22,171 nt of DNA from a virus. A model generated the notes under the pieces. The model was not told the origin of the DNA. It saw only the letters and a list, made by a program, of their open reading frames with translations, and ran no database searches. The stretch is taken from positions 1 to 22,171 of IMG/VR virus record IMGVR_UViG_3300025102_000329; one strand, given 5' to 3'. The position numbers and the translations under genes were made by a program. Shown one piece after another: positions 1 through 4,814 of the stretch (the stretch's first letter is position 1; every line of letters begins with the position of its first letter).

Positions 1-20
1 TACGGCTACAGGACACACGG

Positions 21-44
21 TTCAGGGTTCAGGGTTCAGGGTTC
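21..44. repeat. Heptamer tandem repeat closing a gene
   Basis: TTCAGGG is repeated three times (21-41) and followed by TTC. On the minus strand this reads CCCTGAA repeats, each holding a TGA. Because the period is 7, the three TGAs fall in all three frames (plus-strand positions 22, 29 and 36). The array forms the 3' end of the gene at 29-241. It leads into AACCGTG, which could start the next leftward gene with GTG at 18, but only six codons remain in the window. Confidence 0.8.
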
Positions 45-241
45 CATGTAGTGTAGCGGACGGTAAGCGAAGCCCCTACCGTTTCCAGATCATCCGCACT
101 TTCTATTATACCCTCCTCTATTAAATTCCGTAGAACAATATCGACCACATGATGTGCTTCTTCTTTTGAGAATCTGCACTCCAGTTCACGTTGTCGTCGG
201 AAGAGTCTCAACCGTTTAATAGTCTCGATAGGATTATCCAT
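29..241 (-). CDS. Small hypothetical phage protein (70 aa)
   Basis: I do not recognise this protein. It is last in the leftward operon as far as the window shows. I place the start at 241 rather than at upstream in-frame ATGs (292, 337). The upstream gene stops at 246-248, and the motif AACCAATG that precedes other starts in this operon sits exactly here. The longer forms would overlap the upstream gene deeply. The N-terminal half is rich in Arg (IKRLRLFRRQRELE), and the middle (about residues 22-45) looks helical and acidic. The C-terminus ends in NPEP because the heptamer array at 21-44 is read as codons. No signal peptide or membrane segment is visible. Its function is unknown; a small regulatory or DNA-associated protein is possible but unsupported. 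Confidence 0.6.
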   Translation of the reverse strand: MDNPIETIKRLRLFRRQRELECRFSKEEAHHVVDIVLRNLIEEGIIESADDLETVGASLTVRYTTWNPEP

Positions 242-245
242 TGGT

Positions 246-461
246 TCAGGGTTTGTAGTTGCGGTGACCGAATTTTTTTGATCGGGGGTCATACACGACT
301 CTTTTGTAATCACACCCTGACAGAGGGTGATGATCACGGATTAGAACTAACTCACCTCTTTTCACGGCGTGTTGTTCCTCAACGGTCAGGCGGGAGACCC
401 ATCGGTAGGGCTGCGATCCTCGCCCATGTATCTGGGCGGTCTTACTTATTATTTTTTTCAT
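246..461 (-). CDS. Small basic hypothetical protein (71 aa)
   Basis: I do not recognise this protein. It begins MKKIISKTAQ and is basic throughout, with scattered His, Arg and Lys residues and a single Cys. No membrane segment is visible. The start at 461 lies 6 bp after the stop of the upstream gene and is embedded in a heptamer repeat (461-481) that places stops in all three frames. The stop at 246 is followed 5 bp later by the next ATG at 241, so the genes are closely packed in one leftward transcript. Without homology information no function can be assigned. Confidence 0.6.
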   Translation of the reverse strand: MKKIISKTAQIHGRGSQPYRWVSRLTVEEQHAVKRGELVLIRDHHPLSGCDYKRVVYDPRSKKFGHRNYKP

Positions 462-481
462 TAGTGGTTAGTGGTTAGTGA
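461..481. repeat. Heptamer repeat upstream of a start codon
   Basis: TTAGTGG occurs twice and then TTAGTGA (461-481). On the minus strand this is ACTAACC-type repeats running into ACTAATG, where the ATG at 461 starts the next gene. TAA recurs every 7 bp at plus positions 461, 468 and 475, closing all three frames just upstream of the start. The middle TAA is the real stop of the preceding gene. Confidence 0.75.
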
Positions 482-758
482 TACAGGTTCGGGCATACTC
501 GATGTCACTCTGCCGGATGGTTCCGGCTACGGTCGAGCGTAACATGGTTCGGTGTGCAGGGCTTAAACGCCCATGCTTTCGTATGTAGTTCAGCGCGTCA
601 GGATGTGGCTCGACCCACATCGACACCCGCTTTTTGTCGTTGTGACACGACGGCAGGTATAGGAGACCAGCGCGAACAAGGGCGATGTCGCTCTCAAGTA
701 TCTCATCAGAGTCTGGATTTGCATCCAACTCAAGGATACGTTTTTCGTCAGCTTTCAT
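468..758 (-). CDS. Hypothetical early phage protein (96 aa)
   Basis: I do not recognise this protein. The N-terminal third is acidic (LELDANPDSDEILESDIALVR). The middle and C-terminal parts are basic, with several His and Arg residues. There is no obvious signal peptide or membrane helix. The segment LVRAGLLYLPSCHNDKKRVSMW could contain a short hydrophobic helix or strand. The ATG at 758 overlaps the stop of the upstream gene as ATGA, suggesting translational coupling. The C-terminal residues ITNH are encoded by the heptamer array at 461-481. It belongs to the leftward operon of small genes and its function is unknown. Confidence 0.65.
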   Translation of the reverse strand: MKADEKRILELDANPDSDEILESDIALVRAGLLYLPSCHNDKKRVSMWVEPHPDALNYIRKHGRLSPAHRTMLRSTVAGTIRQSDIEYARTCITNH

Positions 759-934
759 GATTCAGGGTTGGTTTTCAGGGTTAGCTTCGCCTCACGGCGG
801 TAACGTCGATTCATTTGTTGCTTGATACCTTTGCAGACACCCGCTTGCTTGGTGAAGCAGAGACATCTGCGCCAGTATCTGACTACAACATCATACTCGG
901 CTCCGCTTTTCACGGCTCTTGTGTTTTTACTCAT
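755..934 (-). CDS. Small Arg/Lys-rich hypothetical protein (59 aa)
   Basis: I do not recognise this protein. I chose the ATG at 934 because it is preceded by TAAACCA, matching the AACCAATG context of other starts here, and lies 4 bp after the stop of the upstream gene (939). An in-frame ATG at 967 would overlap that gene by 29 bp. The protein is strongly basic (KQQMNRRYRREAK near the C-terminus) and has three Cys in the middle (CLCF and VCKG). A small nucleic-acid-binding or metal-binding role is conceivable but cannot be shown. Its stop overlaps the next ATG (758) as ATGA. Confidence 0.6.
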   Translation of the reverse strand: MSKNTRAVKSGAEYDVVVRYWRRCLCFTKQAGVCKGIKQQMNRRYRREAKLTLKTNPES

Positions 935-938
935 TGGT

Positions 939-1262
939 TTAGAGGTAAGTAGTTGCCATTGCCTCATCCAAATCGCGGATGGTGCAGTTAATGTTTTTAC
1001 GGATGGCGAAGGAGGTTAAAGCCTCATAAGCCTCGGACTTACTGATACCCGCAAAGTGATACACACTAGCGGTTGTCACAAGCACGGCCATTATTGCCAT
1101 TCGATCAATGTCTTCTTGTGTCATCGGTTTTTGTATTTGTTTGTTCTCTTTCCTCCGCTCAACTATAGACCTTGTCATTGAGTTAAAGAGCCGCCATGAT
1201 GGCGCATGGTCGACGGGGTTAGGATCATTCATTTCGACGAAGGGGTATTTTTTATCGCTCAT
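939..1262 (-). CDS. Hypothetical early phage protein (107 aa)
   Basis: I do not recognise this protein. The ATG at 1262 overlaps the end of the upstream gene by 11 bp. The N-terminal 40 residues are polar and basic (SIVERRKENKQ). The region from residue 47 (MTQEDIDRMAIMAVLVTTASVYHF, given here only as key features) is predicted helical with a hydrophobic stretch AIMAVLVTTASV. It is followed by an acidic/amphipathic C-terminal half. An internal ATG at 1124 is preceded by the same leader, CAAATACAAAAACC, that precedes a true start at 1392. A shorter 61-residue product, or a historical fusion of two genes, is therefore possible. The function is unknown. Confidence 0.6.
   Translation of the reverse strand: MSDKKYPFVEMNDPNPVDHAPSWRLFNSMTRSIVERRKENKQIQKPMTQEDIDRMAIMAVLVTTASVYHFAGISKSEAYEALTSFAIRKNINCTIRDLDEAMATTYL
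1122..1141 (-). promoter_or_regulatory. Internal copy of translation-leader motif
   Basis: Reading leftward, ACAAATACAAAAACCGATGA sits inside the 107-aa gene and is in frame with it (reads QIQKPM). The same motif, with CAATGA, precedes the start at 1392, so the ATG at 1124 may be a second start. Confidence 0.35.
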
Positions 1263-1392
1263 CGGTCGTTTTAGTGAATGTTATACTTGTGACCGCGCCA
1301 TCAGCGTGGTCGATTTCGATTTCATCGAAGCCGAGGCTCTCACCTATTCGTAGGAATAGGGCGAGCTTCAATTTGGTAATTAGGGTTTTCAT
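1252..1392 (-). CDS. Small hypothetical protein (46 aa)
   Basis: I do not recognise this protein. It starts MKTLITKLKLALFLRIGES, an amphipathic basic N-terminus, and continues into an acidic segment (GFDEIEIDHADG) and a likely beta strand (AVTSITFTKT). I chose the ATG at 1392 because it forms an ATGA overlap with the stop of the metallophosphoesterase gene and follows the recurrent leader CAAATACAAAAACC. An in-frame upstream ATG at 1449 would lie deep inside that gene. Its 3' end overlaps the next gene by 11 bp. The function is unknown. Confidence 0.6.
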   Translation of the reverse strand: MKTLITKLKLALFLRIGESLGFDEIEIDHADGAVTSITFTKTTDER

Positions 1393-1907
1393 TGGTTTTT
1401 GTATTTGGTGGTGATGTTCTTGAGTTGCACGGGATTGTAGGCTTCCCATTCTAAACTGAATAGGTGATGGCGGGGGCTATCGAGGCGATACCACTCGGAT
1501 TCCCCCTCGCGGTGTGAGAGCGTGTGTAGATGGCCGTGGATATTTAAGTCACCTGTAAACTCTTTTTGTGGTTTATGGGTGAACAAGACATCGAGGCCGT
1601 CATACTTAATACTAAATGAATCGACAACAGCATCGAAGCCGTTACGGAGATACCAGAACGTGCTTTGGTTGTCGTGGTTCCCACGCACCAGTATCTTGCT
1701 GGCGCACGGGAAGTCGAGGAGCCGCTCTAGTTTGGTCATCTTCGCAAAGATGACATCGCCTAGATGGATTAGGATATCGTCCGCACCGACACACCGATTA
1801 AGGTTAGCCTCGGTCAACTCGGTGTGGTGTGGGGGTCTCGCGCCTACCGACACGATACCCTTATGATGGAAGTGGGTGTCAGAGATCACCCATATTTTTG
1901 GTTTCAT
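1389..1907 (-). CDS. Calcineurin-like metallophosphoesterase
   Basis: This is a 172-residue protein of the calcineurin-like metallophosphoesterase superfamily, which hydrolyses phosphomono- or diester bonds with two metal ions. The full motif set is visible: D-x-H at D10/H12 (ISDTHFHH), GD with D51 (IHLGDV), GNHD with N77, H78 and D79 (VRGNHDN), a metal-binding His at 111 (FTHKP), and GHLH with H126 and H128. The length is normal for the compact phage/bacterial subgroup whose members begin with a W-x-x-SDTHF-like motif. No signal peptide is visible, so it should act in the cytoplasm. The substrate cannot be read from sequence; nucleotide or nucleic-acid substrates are typical for phage members. 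The start at 1907 follows (AATACA)x2 with no Shine-Dalgarno. The stop overlaps the next ATG as ATGA. Confidence 0.88.
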   Translation of the reverse strand: MKPKIWVISDTHFHHKGIVSVGARPPHHTELTEANLNRCVGADDILIHLGDVIFAKMTKLERLLDFPCASKILVRGNHDNQSTFWYLRNGFDAVVDSFSIKYDGLDVLFTHKPQKEFTGDLNIHGHLHTLSHREGESEWYRLDSPRHHLFSLEWEAYNPVQLKNITTKYKNQ

Positions 1908-1929
1908 TTGTATTTGTATTCGTTCAGGT

Positions 1930-2277
1930 TTATCTTGAGGTGCTGCCTAGAGGATTATCTATGGTCGGCAATCCTTTAAGCTCCTCAGCCTCTAAAAAAG
2001 CGCGGCTTATCCAATGGTCGGCGAACTCGACGTGCGCCCTGACCTCTGCCTTGACAGTTGTCCCATCGGGGAACATCAGGCCGGACAGCATGATTTTCAC
2101 GGGATCATCGGGGAGTATCCCTCCGTCGAGATCGTCATGGATTGTAGCGTCATACGCCACAACCTCTCCGACTTCTCCGAAGCGAGTAGCTCCGAGATTC
2201 ACACAAGCTGACTCCAGCTCAACCATAGGGTCTTTGCCGTTTCTTGCGCGTCGCAAGGCGTTGCATAGTTCTTTCAT
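1930..2277 (-). CDS. Early protein with GrpE-like C-terminal pattern (115 aa)
   Basis: I do not recognise this with certainty. The central segment FGEVGEVVAYDATIHDDLDGG followed by a DPVKIMLSGLMFPDGTTVKAEV-type strand pair (key residues only) resembles the C-terminal beta domain of GrpE nucleotide-exchange factors. There G-E-x-x-D-P-x-x-H-E-A is followed by a Gly turn and paired strands. The long GrpE coiled coil and the usual DP after the aspartate are absent, so a real GrpE function is doubtful. A stand-alone beta module of the same shape occurs in various bacterial proteins. The N-terminus is a short amphipathic helix. The start at 2277 overlaps the stop of the 37-aa gene as ATGA, and a 22-bp gap separates it from the metallophosphoesterase gene. 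It is the second or third gene of the leftward operon. Confidence 0.6.
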   Translation of the reverse strand: MKELCNALRRARNGKDPMVELESACVNLGATRFGEVGEVVAYDATIHDDLDGGILPDDPVKIMLSGLMFPDGTTVKAEVRAHVEFADHWISRAFLEAEELKGLPTIDNPLGSTSR

Positions 2278-2387
2278 GCTGCACCTCCTGTCGCCAAAAG
2301 GATCTCAAGGAAGTCACGGTCGTCTGACGTGATGGTGGTAGCTTCGATGGAGGCGTTGCCCCATCCAGTAATGGTGGTTGTTTTCAT
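2274..2387 (-). CDS. First gene of the leftward operon, small protein (37 aa)
   Basis: I do not recognise this protein. It starts MKTTTITGWGNASIEATTIT and ends in an acidic helix and a GGAA tail. I chose the ATG at 2387 because it lies just downstream of the leftward promoter and is preceded by two AAATACC/AAATACA repeats typical of this operon. An in-frame TTG-type extension to 2528 would run through the promoter. The stop TGA overlaps the start of the 115-aa gene. Its function is unknown; it is small enough that it may also act as a translational lead-in. Confidence 0.5.
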   Translation of the reverse strand: MKTTTITGWGNASIEATTITSDDRDFLEILLATGGAA

Positions 2388-2425
2388 TTGTATTTGGTAT
2401 TTGGTTTTGGTTGCGGGACTGGCAT
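2384..2425 (-). CDS. Possible 13-residue leader peptide
   Basis: An ATG at 2425 opens a 13-codon reading frame, MPVPQPKPNTKYK, whose TGA overlaps the ATG at 2387 (ATGA). It is Pro/Lys-rich and lies between the likely transcription start (near 2444) and the first long gene. The overlap matches the coupling used throughout the operon, so it may be a translated leader. It may also be chance. Confidence 0.3.
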   Translation of the reverse strand: MPVPQPKPNTKYK

Positions 2426-2450
2426 CTGTGCCTTTCCCAACTGTATATAT

Positions 2451-2479
2451 AGTATACCACATTAGGGTGTTAATAGCAA
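2451..2479 (-). promoter_or_regulatory. Sigma70-like promoter of the leftward operon
   Basis: Reading leftward, TTGCTA (2479-2474) is separated by 17 bp from TATACT (2456-2451). A TG one base upstream of the -10 makes it an extended -10. The predicted transcription start is near 2444, giving a leader of about 57 nt before the ATG at 2387. Confidence 0.6.
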
Positions 2480-2550
2480 CATAAATCGTATATAACACTA
2501 AGTTTTTTACACTGCTCAATGGGGCCACCGACGCGGGATCTCAGTCAATT

Positions 2551-2597
2551 GATGCATGGTCTATGGTGATAGTCGATGCATGGTCTATGGTGATAGT
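2551..2597. repeat. 23-bp direct repeat, two copies, in the divergent control region
   Basis: A 23-bp unit (starting GATGCATGGTCTATGG) occurs perfectly at 2551-2573 and 2575-2597, one base apart. GATGCA, its first six bases, recurs three times at 3808-3828. It probably binds a protein (repressor or replication initiator); which one is unknown. Confidence 0.75.
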
Positions 2598-2677
2598 AGG
2601 TCAGGCTGACCTACTTTCGGGTAGTAGGTTAAAGGAATGGTTGATCGATCAACGGTTTGCTTACCCTACTGTATAGG
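2595..2677. promoter_or_regulatory. Operator-like palindromes upstream of the 222-aa gene
   Basis: Three inverted repeats follow one another. AGTAGGTCA (2595-2603) pairs with TGACCTACT (2607-2615), and a related half GTAGTAGGT follows at 2621-2629. TTGATCGATCAA (2641-2652) is a perfect 12-bp palindrome. CCCTA (2664-2668) pairs with TAGGG (2673-2677). The first is the strongest operator candidate. No convincing rightward -35/-10 pair is visible, although a promoter for the gene at 2725 is expected here. With the repeats at 2551-2597 and the leftward promoter, this explains the 337 bp between the divergent genes. Confidence 0.55.
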
Positions 2678-2724
2678 GTGAAGGGAGGACGAAATCAGAG
2701 CTTCCCACAATAAAGACAAAAACA

Positions 2725-3393
2725 ATGAAAAAAACAGTAGTATTAACCACAATCGAAAACCTTGCTTCGAACTATGTTAGCGCGATCCGTCGCGCTAATA
2801 CTGCGGCCGCAACCGCTGGCCAGCAAGGCGCATGGCTCATCGCCTGCCACATGGCAGATGGTCAGACCATTGACGAGGCCTTTGATAACGTCAAAAGCTT
2901 CTTACGTGAGAAGGGAGAAGGTCCAAACGCAATTGAGAAATCAAGACCGCTTGTGCCATTCGCTACTTCAATCAGAAACACTGATTGCGATGGAGACGAA
3001 AATGCCTTCCCTAAAGGTATTGAATGGCCAACCTTGTCGCTCGCAAAAGCGGTTTCCACGCTGACCAATAGAACTGCCAGTTCCATTGCCAGCTTTGAAT
3101 CTGACATGGAGGAAGCGCGGGAAACCGCCAAGCGGGATTTGCAAATCTCATACCTTGACAAGGGGATTGAAGGCGACCCCACGCCAGATTCCATTGATAA
3201 GCGGGTTGTCTCGCTTGCGGCCGCTAAAAAGCGCACTGCACCGACTGAGGGAGCGACTGGTGACAAGGTGATGGAACTTCTCCGAAATCCTAAGGAGCTT
3301 GCTGGTAAGCTTTCCGCTTTGAATGAGGAGGAATTGAACGCTATCGAGGAAGTCATTGCCGAGATTCTCGACTCACGTCACGCGATTAGCTAA
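2725..3393 (+). CDS. Hypothetical protein (222 aa), divergent from the early operon
   Basis: I do not recognise this protein. The start MKKTVVLTT follows the A-rich leader GACAAAAACA and has no Shine-Dalgarno. The N-terminal 60 residues look helical (SNYVSAIRRANTAAATAGQQ, then AWLIACHMADGQTIDEAFDNVKSFL, key features only). The middle is acidic and low in hydrophobicity. There is a basic stretch AAAKKRTAP near residues 165-173, and an acidic C-terminal helix (LNEEELNAIEEVIAEIL). No enzymatic motif, signal peptide or membrane helix is visible. Its position next to a repeat-rich operator region and transcription away from the early operon would fit a DNA-binding regulator or an accessory early protein. 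This is inference from context only. A strong hairpin (3403-3440) follows the stop. Confidence 0.75.
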   Translation: MKKTVVLTTIENLASNYVSAIRRANTAAATAGQQGAWLIACHMADGQTIDEAFDNVKSFLREKGEGPNAIEKSRPLVPFATSIRNTDCDGDENAFPKGIEWPTLSLAKAVSTLTNRTASSIASFESDMEEARETAKRDLQISYLDKGIEGDPTPDSIDKRVVSLAAAKKRTAPTEGATGDKVMELLRNPKELAGKLSALNEEELNAIEEVIAEILDSRHAIS

Positions 3394-3402
3394 TCAGGAA
3401 AC

Positions 3403-3440
3403 GGGATAAAGGGGAGGGGAAACTCTCCCCTTTTAATCCC
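3403..3440 (+). terminator. Intrinsic terminator or attenuator hairpin
   Basis: GGGATAAAGGGGAG (3403-3416) pairs with CTCCCCTTTTAATCCC (3425-3440) around an 8-base loop, with a small bulge. A modest T-rich tail (TTAACTTTT) follows. It separates the 222-aa and 61-aa genes, so it may reduce rather than stop read-through. Confidence 0.65.
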
Positions 3441-3457
3441 TTAACTTTTAACAAGCC

Positions 3458-3643
3458 ATGAAATCAATAAAGCAGATCTTGATGAGTCGAGACGGTCTAT
3501 CCGCTTCTGAAGCGGATAGTCTTATCTCCGAAGTGAAGGAGCAATTCAGAGAGTATATCCGCGCGGGTGAGTTTCATTTAGCCGAGGATATATTCCTAAA
3601 TGAGCTAGGATTGGAACCTGATTACTTATTTGAATTCCTTTAA
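3458..3643 (+). CDS. Small acidic hypothetical protein (61 aa)
   Basis: I cannot name this protein, but it resembles a type of small acidic helical protein common in phages. It has a MxxIKxxLMxRDGLS start, an EADxLI segment, and a C-terminal AExIFLNELGLEPDYLFEFL-like helix (partial key residues). Two or three amphipathic helices and no membrane segment are expected. The start at 3458 has no Shine-Dalgarno (ACAAGCC before ATG). It lies between two hairpins: a possible attenuator 18 bp upstream and a strong terminator immediately after the stop. It is probably read with the 222-aa gene. The function is unknown. Confidence 0.75.
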   Translation: MKSIKQILMSRDGLSASEADSLISEVKEQFREYIRAGEFHLAEDIFLNELGLEPDYLFEFL

Positions 3644-3648
3644 TCACC

Positions 3649-3684
3649 AAGCCTCGCATGGATCATTCCATGCGAGGCTTTTTT
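3649..3684 (+). terminator. Strong intrinsic terminator
   Basis: AAGCCTCGCATGG (3649-3661) pairs perfectly over 13 bp with CCATGCGAGGCTT (3668-3680) around a 6-base loop, and a run of T follows (3679-3684). It ends the transcript of the 222-aa and 61-aa genes. Confidence 0.9.
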
Positions 3685-3775
3685 GCGTCCACGTTGCACG
3701 CTAGCGGCTTCACGGCCGCGCCCATCCTAAAACCGCCTCGCCAAGATTGAAGCTCATCACACGTTAGCCATGAAT

Positions 3776-3828
3776 CCCGCTTCCCGCTTCCCGCTTCCCG
3801 CTCCAATGATGCATGATGCATTGATGCA
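3776..3828. repeat. Heptamer repeats and GATGCA iterations
   Basis: CCCGCTT occurs three times (3776-3796), followed by CCCGCTC (3797-3803). Next come TGATGCA twice (3807-3820) and GATGCA once more (3823-3828). GATGCA also begins the direct repeats at 2551 and 2575. The 3685-3898 stretch holds no convincing gene; it also contains the perfect palindrome CCACCGGTGG at 3847-3856. Confidence 0.65.
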
Positions 3829-3898
3829 CGGTCTTGACCAACACGCCACCGGTGGGGGTGCAGTTTTTCGGGGTACACGTCTATATATGTATGTGTGC

Positions 3899-3926
3899 TT
3901 GTGAAAAAATTTTCGGTCGGTATGAT
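3899..3926 (+). promoter_or_regulatory. Promoter placing transcription start at the ATG
   Basis: TTGTGA (3899-3904), a 16-bp spacer, then TATGAT (3921-3926). Only seven bases separate the -10 box from the ATG at 3934, so the transcript would begin on or next to the start codon (leaderless). Confidence 0.55.
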
Positions 3927-3933
3927 CTAGACC

Positions 3934-4152
3934 ATGCCAAAAGACCGGAAACAGTATTTCAGGGACTATTATGCACGGAATCGGGATGCAAAGTTACGTT
4001 ACCAAAACGAATATTACAGTAAAACGAAGCAATTCGCGAAAGAGAGTCTGGAACTTTTGAAGCTGCTCGAACCCGAAGTATACGAAAAAAGAGTGAAAAA
4101 TTACCGAGACTACCAAGCAGCTTATCGGAAAAAGAAAAAGGGTCTTGCGTAG
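3934..4152 (+). CDS. Small Tyr/Lys/Arg-rich basic protein (72 aa)
   Basis: I do not recognise a family. The protein is strongly basic and Tyr-rich: KQYFRDYYARNRDAKLRYQ near the start, then YEKRVKNYRDYQAAYRKKKKG at the end (only key parts shown). A single Leu/Glu-rich helix (ESLELLKLLEPEV) lies between. The repeated Y-R-D-Y motif at both ends suggests an internal duplication. Such composition is common in small phage nucleic-acid-binding proteins, but no domain can be named. The start follows a promoter with only seven intervening bases. Tandem AT-rich palindromes begin 10 bp after the stop. Confidence 0.7.
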   Translation: MPKDRKQYFRDYYARNRDAKLRYQNEYYSKTKQFAKESLELLKLLEPEVYEKRVKNYRDYQAAYRKKKKGLA

Positions 4153-4161
4153 GATGAGGCC

Positions 4162-4243
4162 AAAAAAAACTTTTTCCTCAGACGTATGGTATTACATAAT
4201 ATATTATATAATACTAAGAGCCTTAGAGAAAAGTTTTTTTTAC
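4162..4243. repeat. AT-rich palindromic element, copy 1
   Basis: This element of about 82 bp has nested symmetry. Outer arms are A8-C-T5-CCTC on the left (from 4162) and GAGAAAAG-T8 on the right (ending 4241). The core at 4189-4214 is a near-perfect 26-bp palindrome centred on ATATAT (GTATTA...TAATAC). CTAAG-AGC-CTTAG forms a small stem at 4214-4226. A second copy starts 119 bp later. It could be an origin, a packaging or protein-binding site, or a bidirectional terminator. Confidence 0.8.
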
Positions 4244-4280
4244 GGGTATGAGATGCCGGAAAAGCAGCACTTAAATATAG

Positions 4281-4363
4281 AAAAAAAACTTTTTTCCTAG
4301 ACAAATGGTATTACATAATATATTATAAAATACCAAGAGCCTTAGAGAAAAGTTTTTTTTACC
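4281..4363. repeat. AT-rich palindromic element, copy 2
   Basis: This is a close copy of the element at 4162-4243, in the same orientation. A8-C-T6-CC opens it, GGTATT...AATACC forms the core (4307-4334), and GAGAAAAG-T8-ACC closes it. The core ends pair better here (GGTATT/AATACC) than in copy 1. Base changes keep much of the symmetry. It lies directly upstream of the NUMOD4-like gene. Confidence 0.8.
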
Positions 4364-4373
4364 ACATCCAGAA

Positions 4374-4814
4374 ATGACCGAATACCACATACCTAAAAAT
4401 TGGACACCTATAGCGGGAGCTTCACGCTACGCCCTGACCGACGACGATTACGTCTACAACCTGAAAACCGACAAGAAGCTAAAGCGGTATTGGCAGGACT
4501 TAAAACACCACTCTTTTGTCACCGACGACGAGGGAGTATACAGAAAGGTAAACCACAATAACCCGTCTGTAGTATGCCACGGCCTACCGGACGGGGAGTT
4601 TGTAGTGGTAGCCGATTATCCTGATTACAAGGTTACGCCATACGGAGCCGTATGGAAATACCAGAATACTGGCAAGAGGCATCGAGGAAACCCCTTTTTA
4701 GTGAATACCAAAGATATCGGGAAGAAAGAATATGCCCGACTAAAGACTAGAGACGGTCGCGCCCACTGGGTCCGAATGGAGAAGATTATGGAGGAGGCTT
4801 ACCCCAATGATTGA
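4374..4814 (+). CDS. Protein with two NUMOD4-like modules, no nuclease domain
   Basis: The N-terminus (about residues 9-40) matches the NUMOD4 pattern W-x-P-I-x-G-x-x-x-Y-x-x-T-x-x-x-x-V-Y-N-x-K-T-x-x-x-L-K. NUMOD4 modules are DNA-contacting elements usually found beside HNH or GIY-YIG domains in homing endonucleases. A second related module seems to start near residue 79 (YPDYKVTPYGAVW) and continues through a G-K-K-E-Y-A-R-L-K-T-R-D-G-R-A-H-W-V strand pair into a final helix (MEKIMEEAY), a layout also seen in HNH-associated repeats. No HNH catalytic His/Asn cluster or GIY-YIG motif is visible, so it is probably a DNA-binding protein or a nuclease remnant. It sits between the tandem palindromes and the portal promoter. 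The -35 of that promoter begins inside its stop codon region. Confidence 0.6.
   Translation: MTEYHIPKNWTPIAGASRYALTDDDYVYNLKTDKKLKRYWQDLKHHSFVTDDEGVYRKVNHNNPSVVCHGLPDGEFVVVADYPDYKVTPYGAVWKYQNTGKRHRGNPFLVNTKDIGKKEYARLKTRDGRAHWVRMEKIMEEAYPND

Noticed and set aside
21-44. Telomere-like terminal repeat (TTCAGGG three times)
   Set aside because: The copies are few and double as coding/stop sequence of a gene. Similar heptamers occur inside the window, so there is no sign of a genome end.
2274-2528. Longer 84-residue version of the 37-aa gene with hydrophobic N-terminus
   Set aside because: It would start upstream of, and read through, the likely promoter at 2451-2479. The ATG at 2387 has the operon's leader motif.
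2551-2597. CRISPR-like repeat
   Set aside because: There are only two copies one base apart with no spacer; this is a direct tandem duplication, not an array.
2862-3356. Minus-strand open frame of 164 codons opposite the 222-aa gene
   Set aside because: No start context or overlap with neighbours. The plus-strand gene has a better leader and is followed by terminators in the right direction.
3776-3828. attL/attR-type attachment site
   Set aside because: No integrase gene or tRNA fragment is visible in the window; the repeats are short and tandem.
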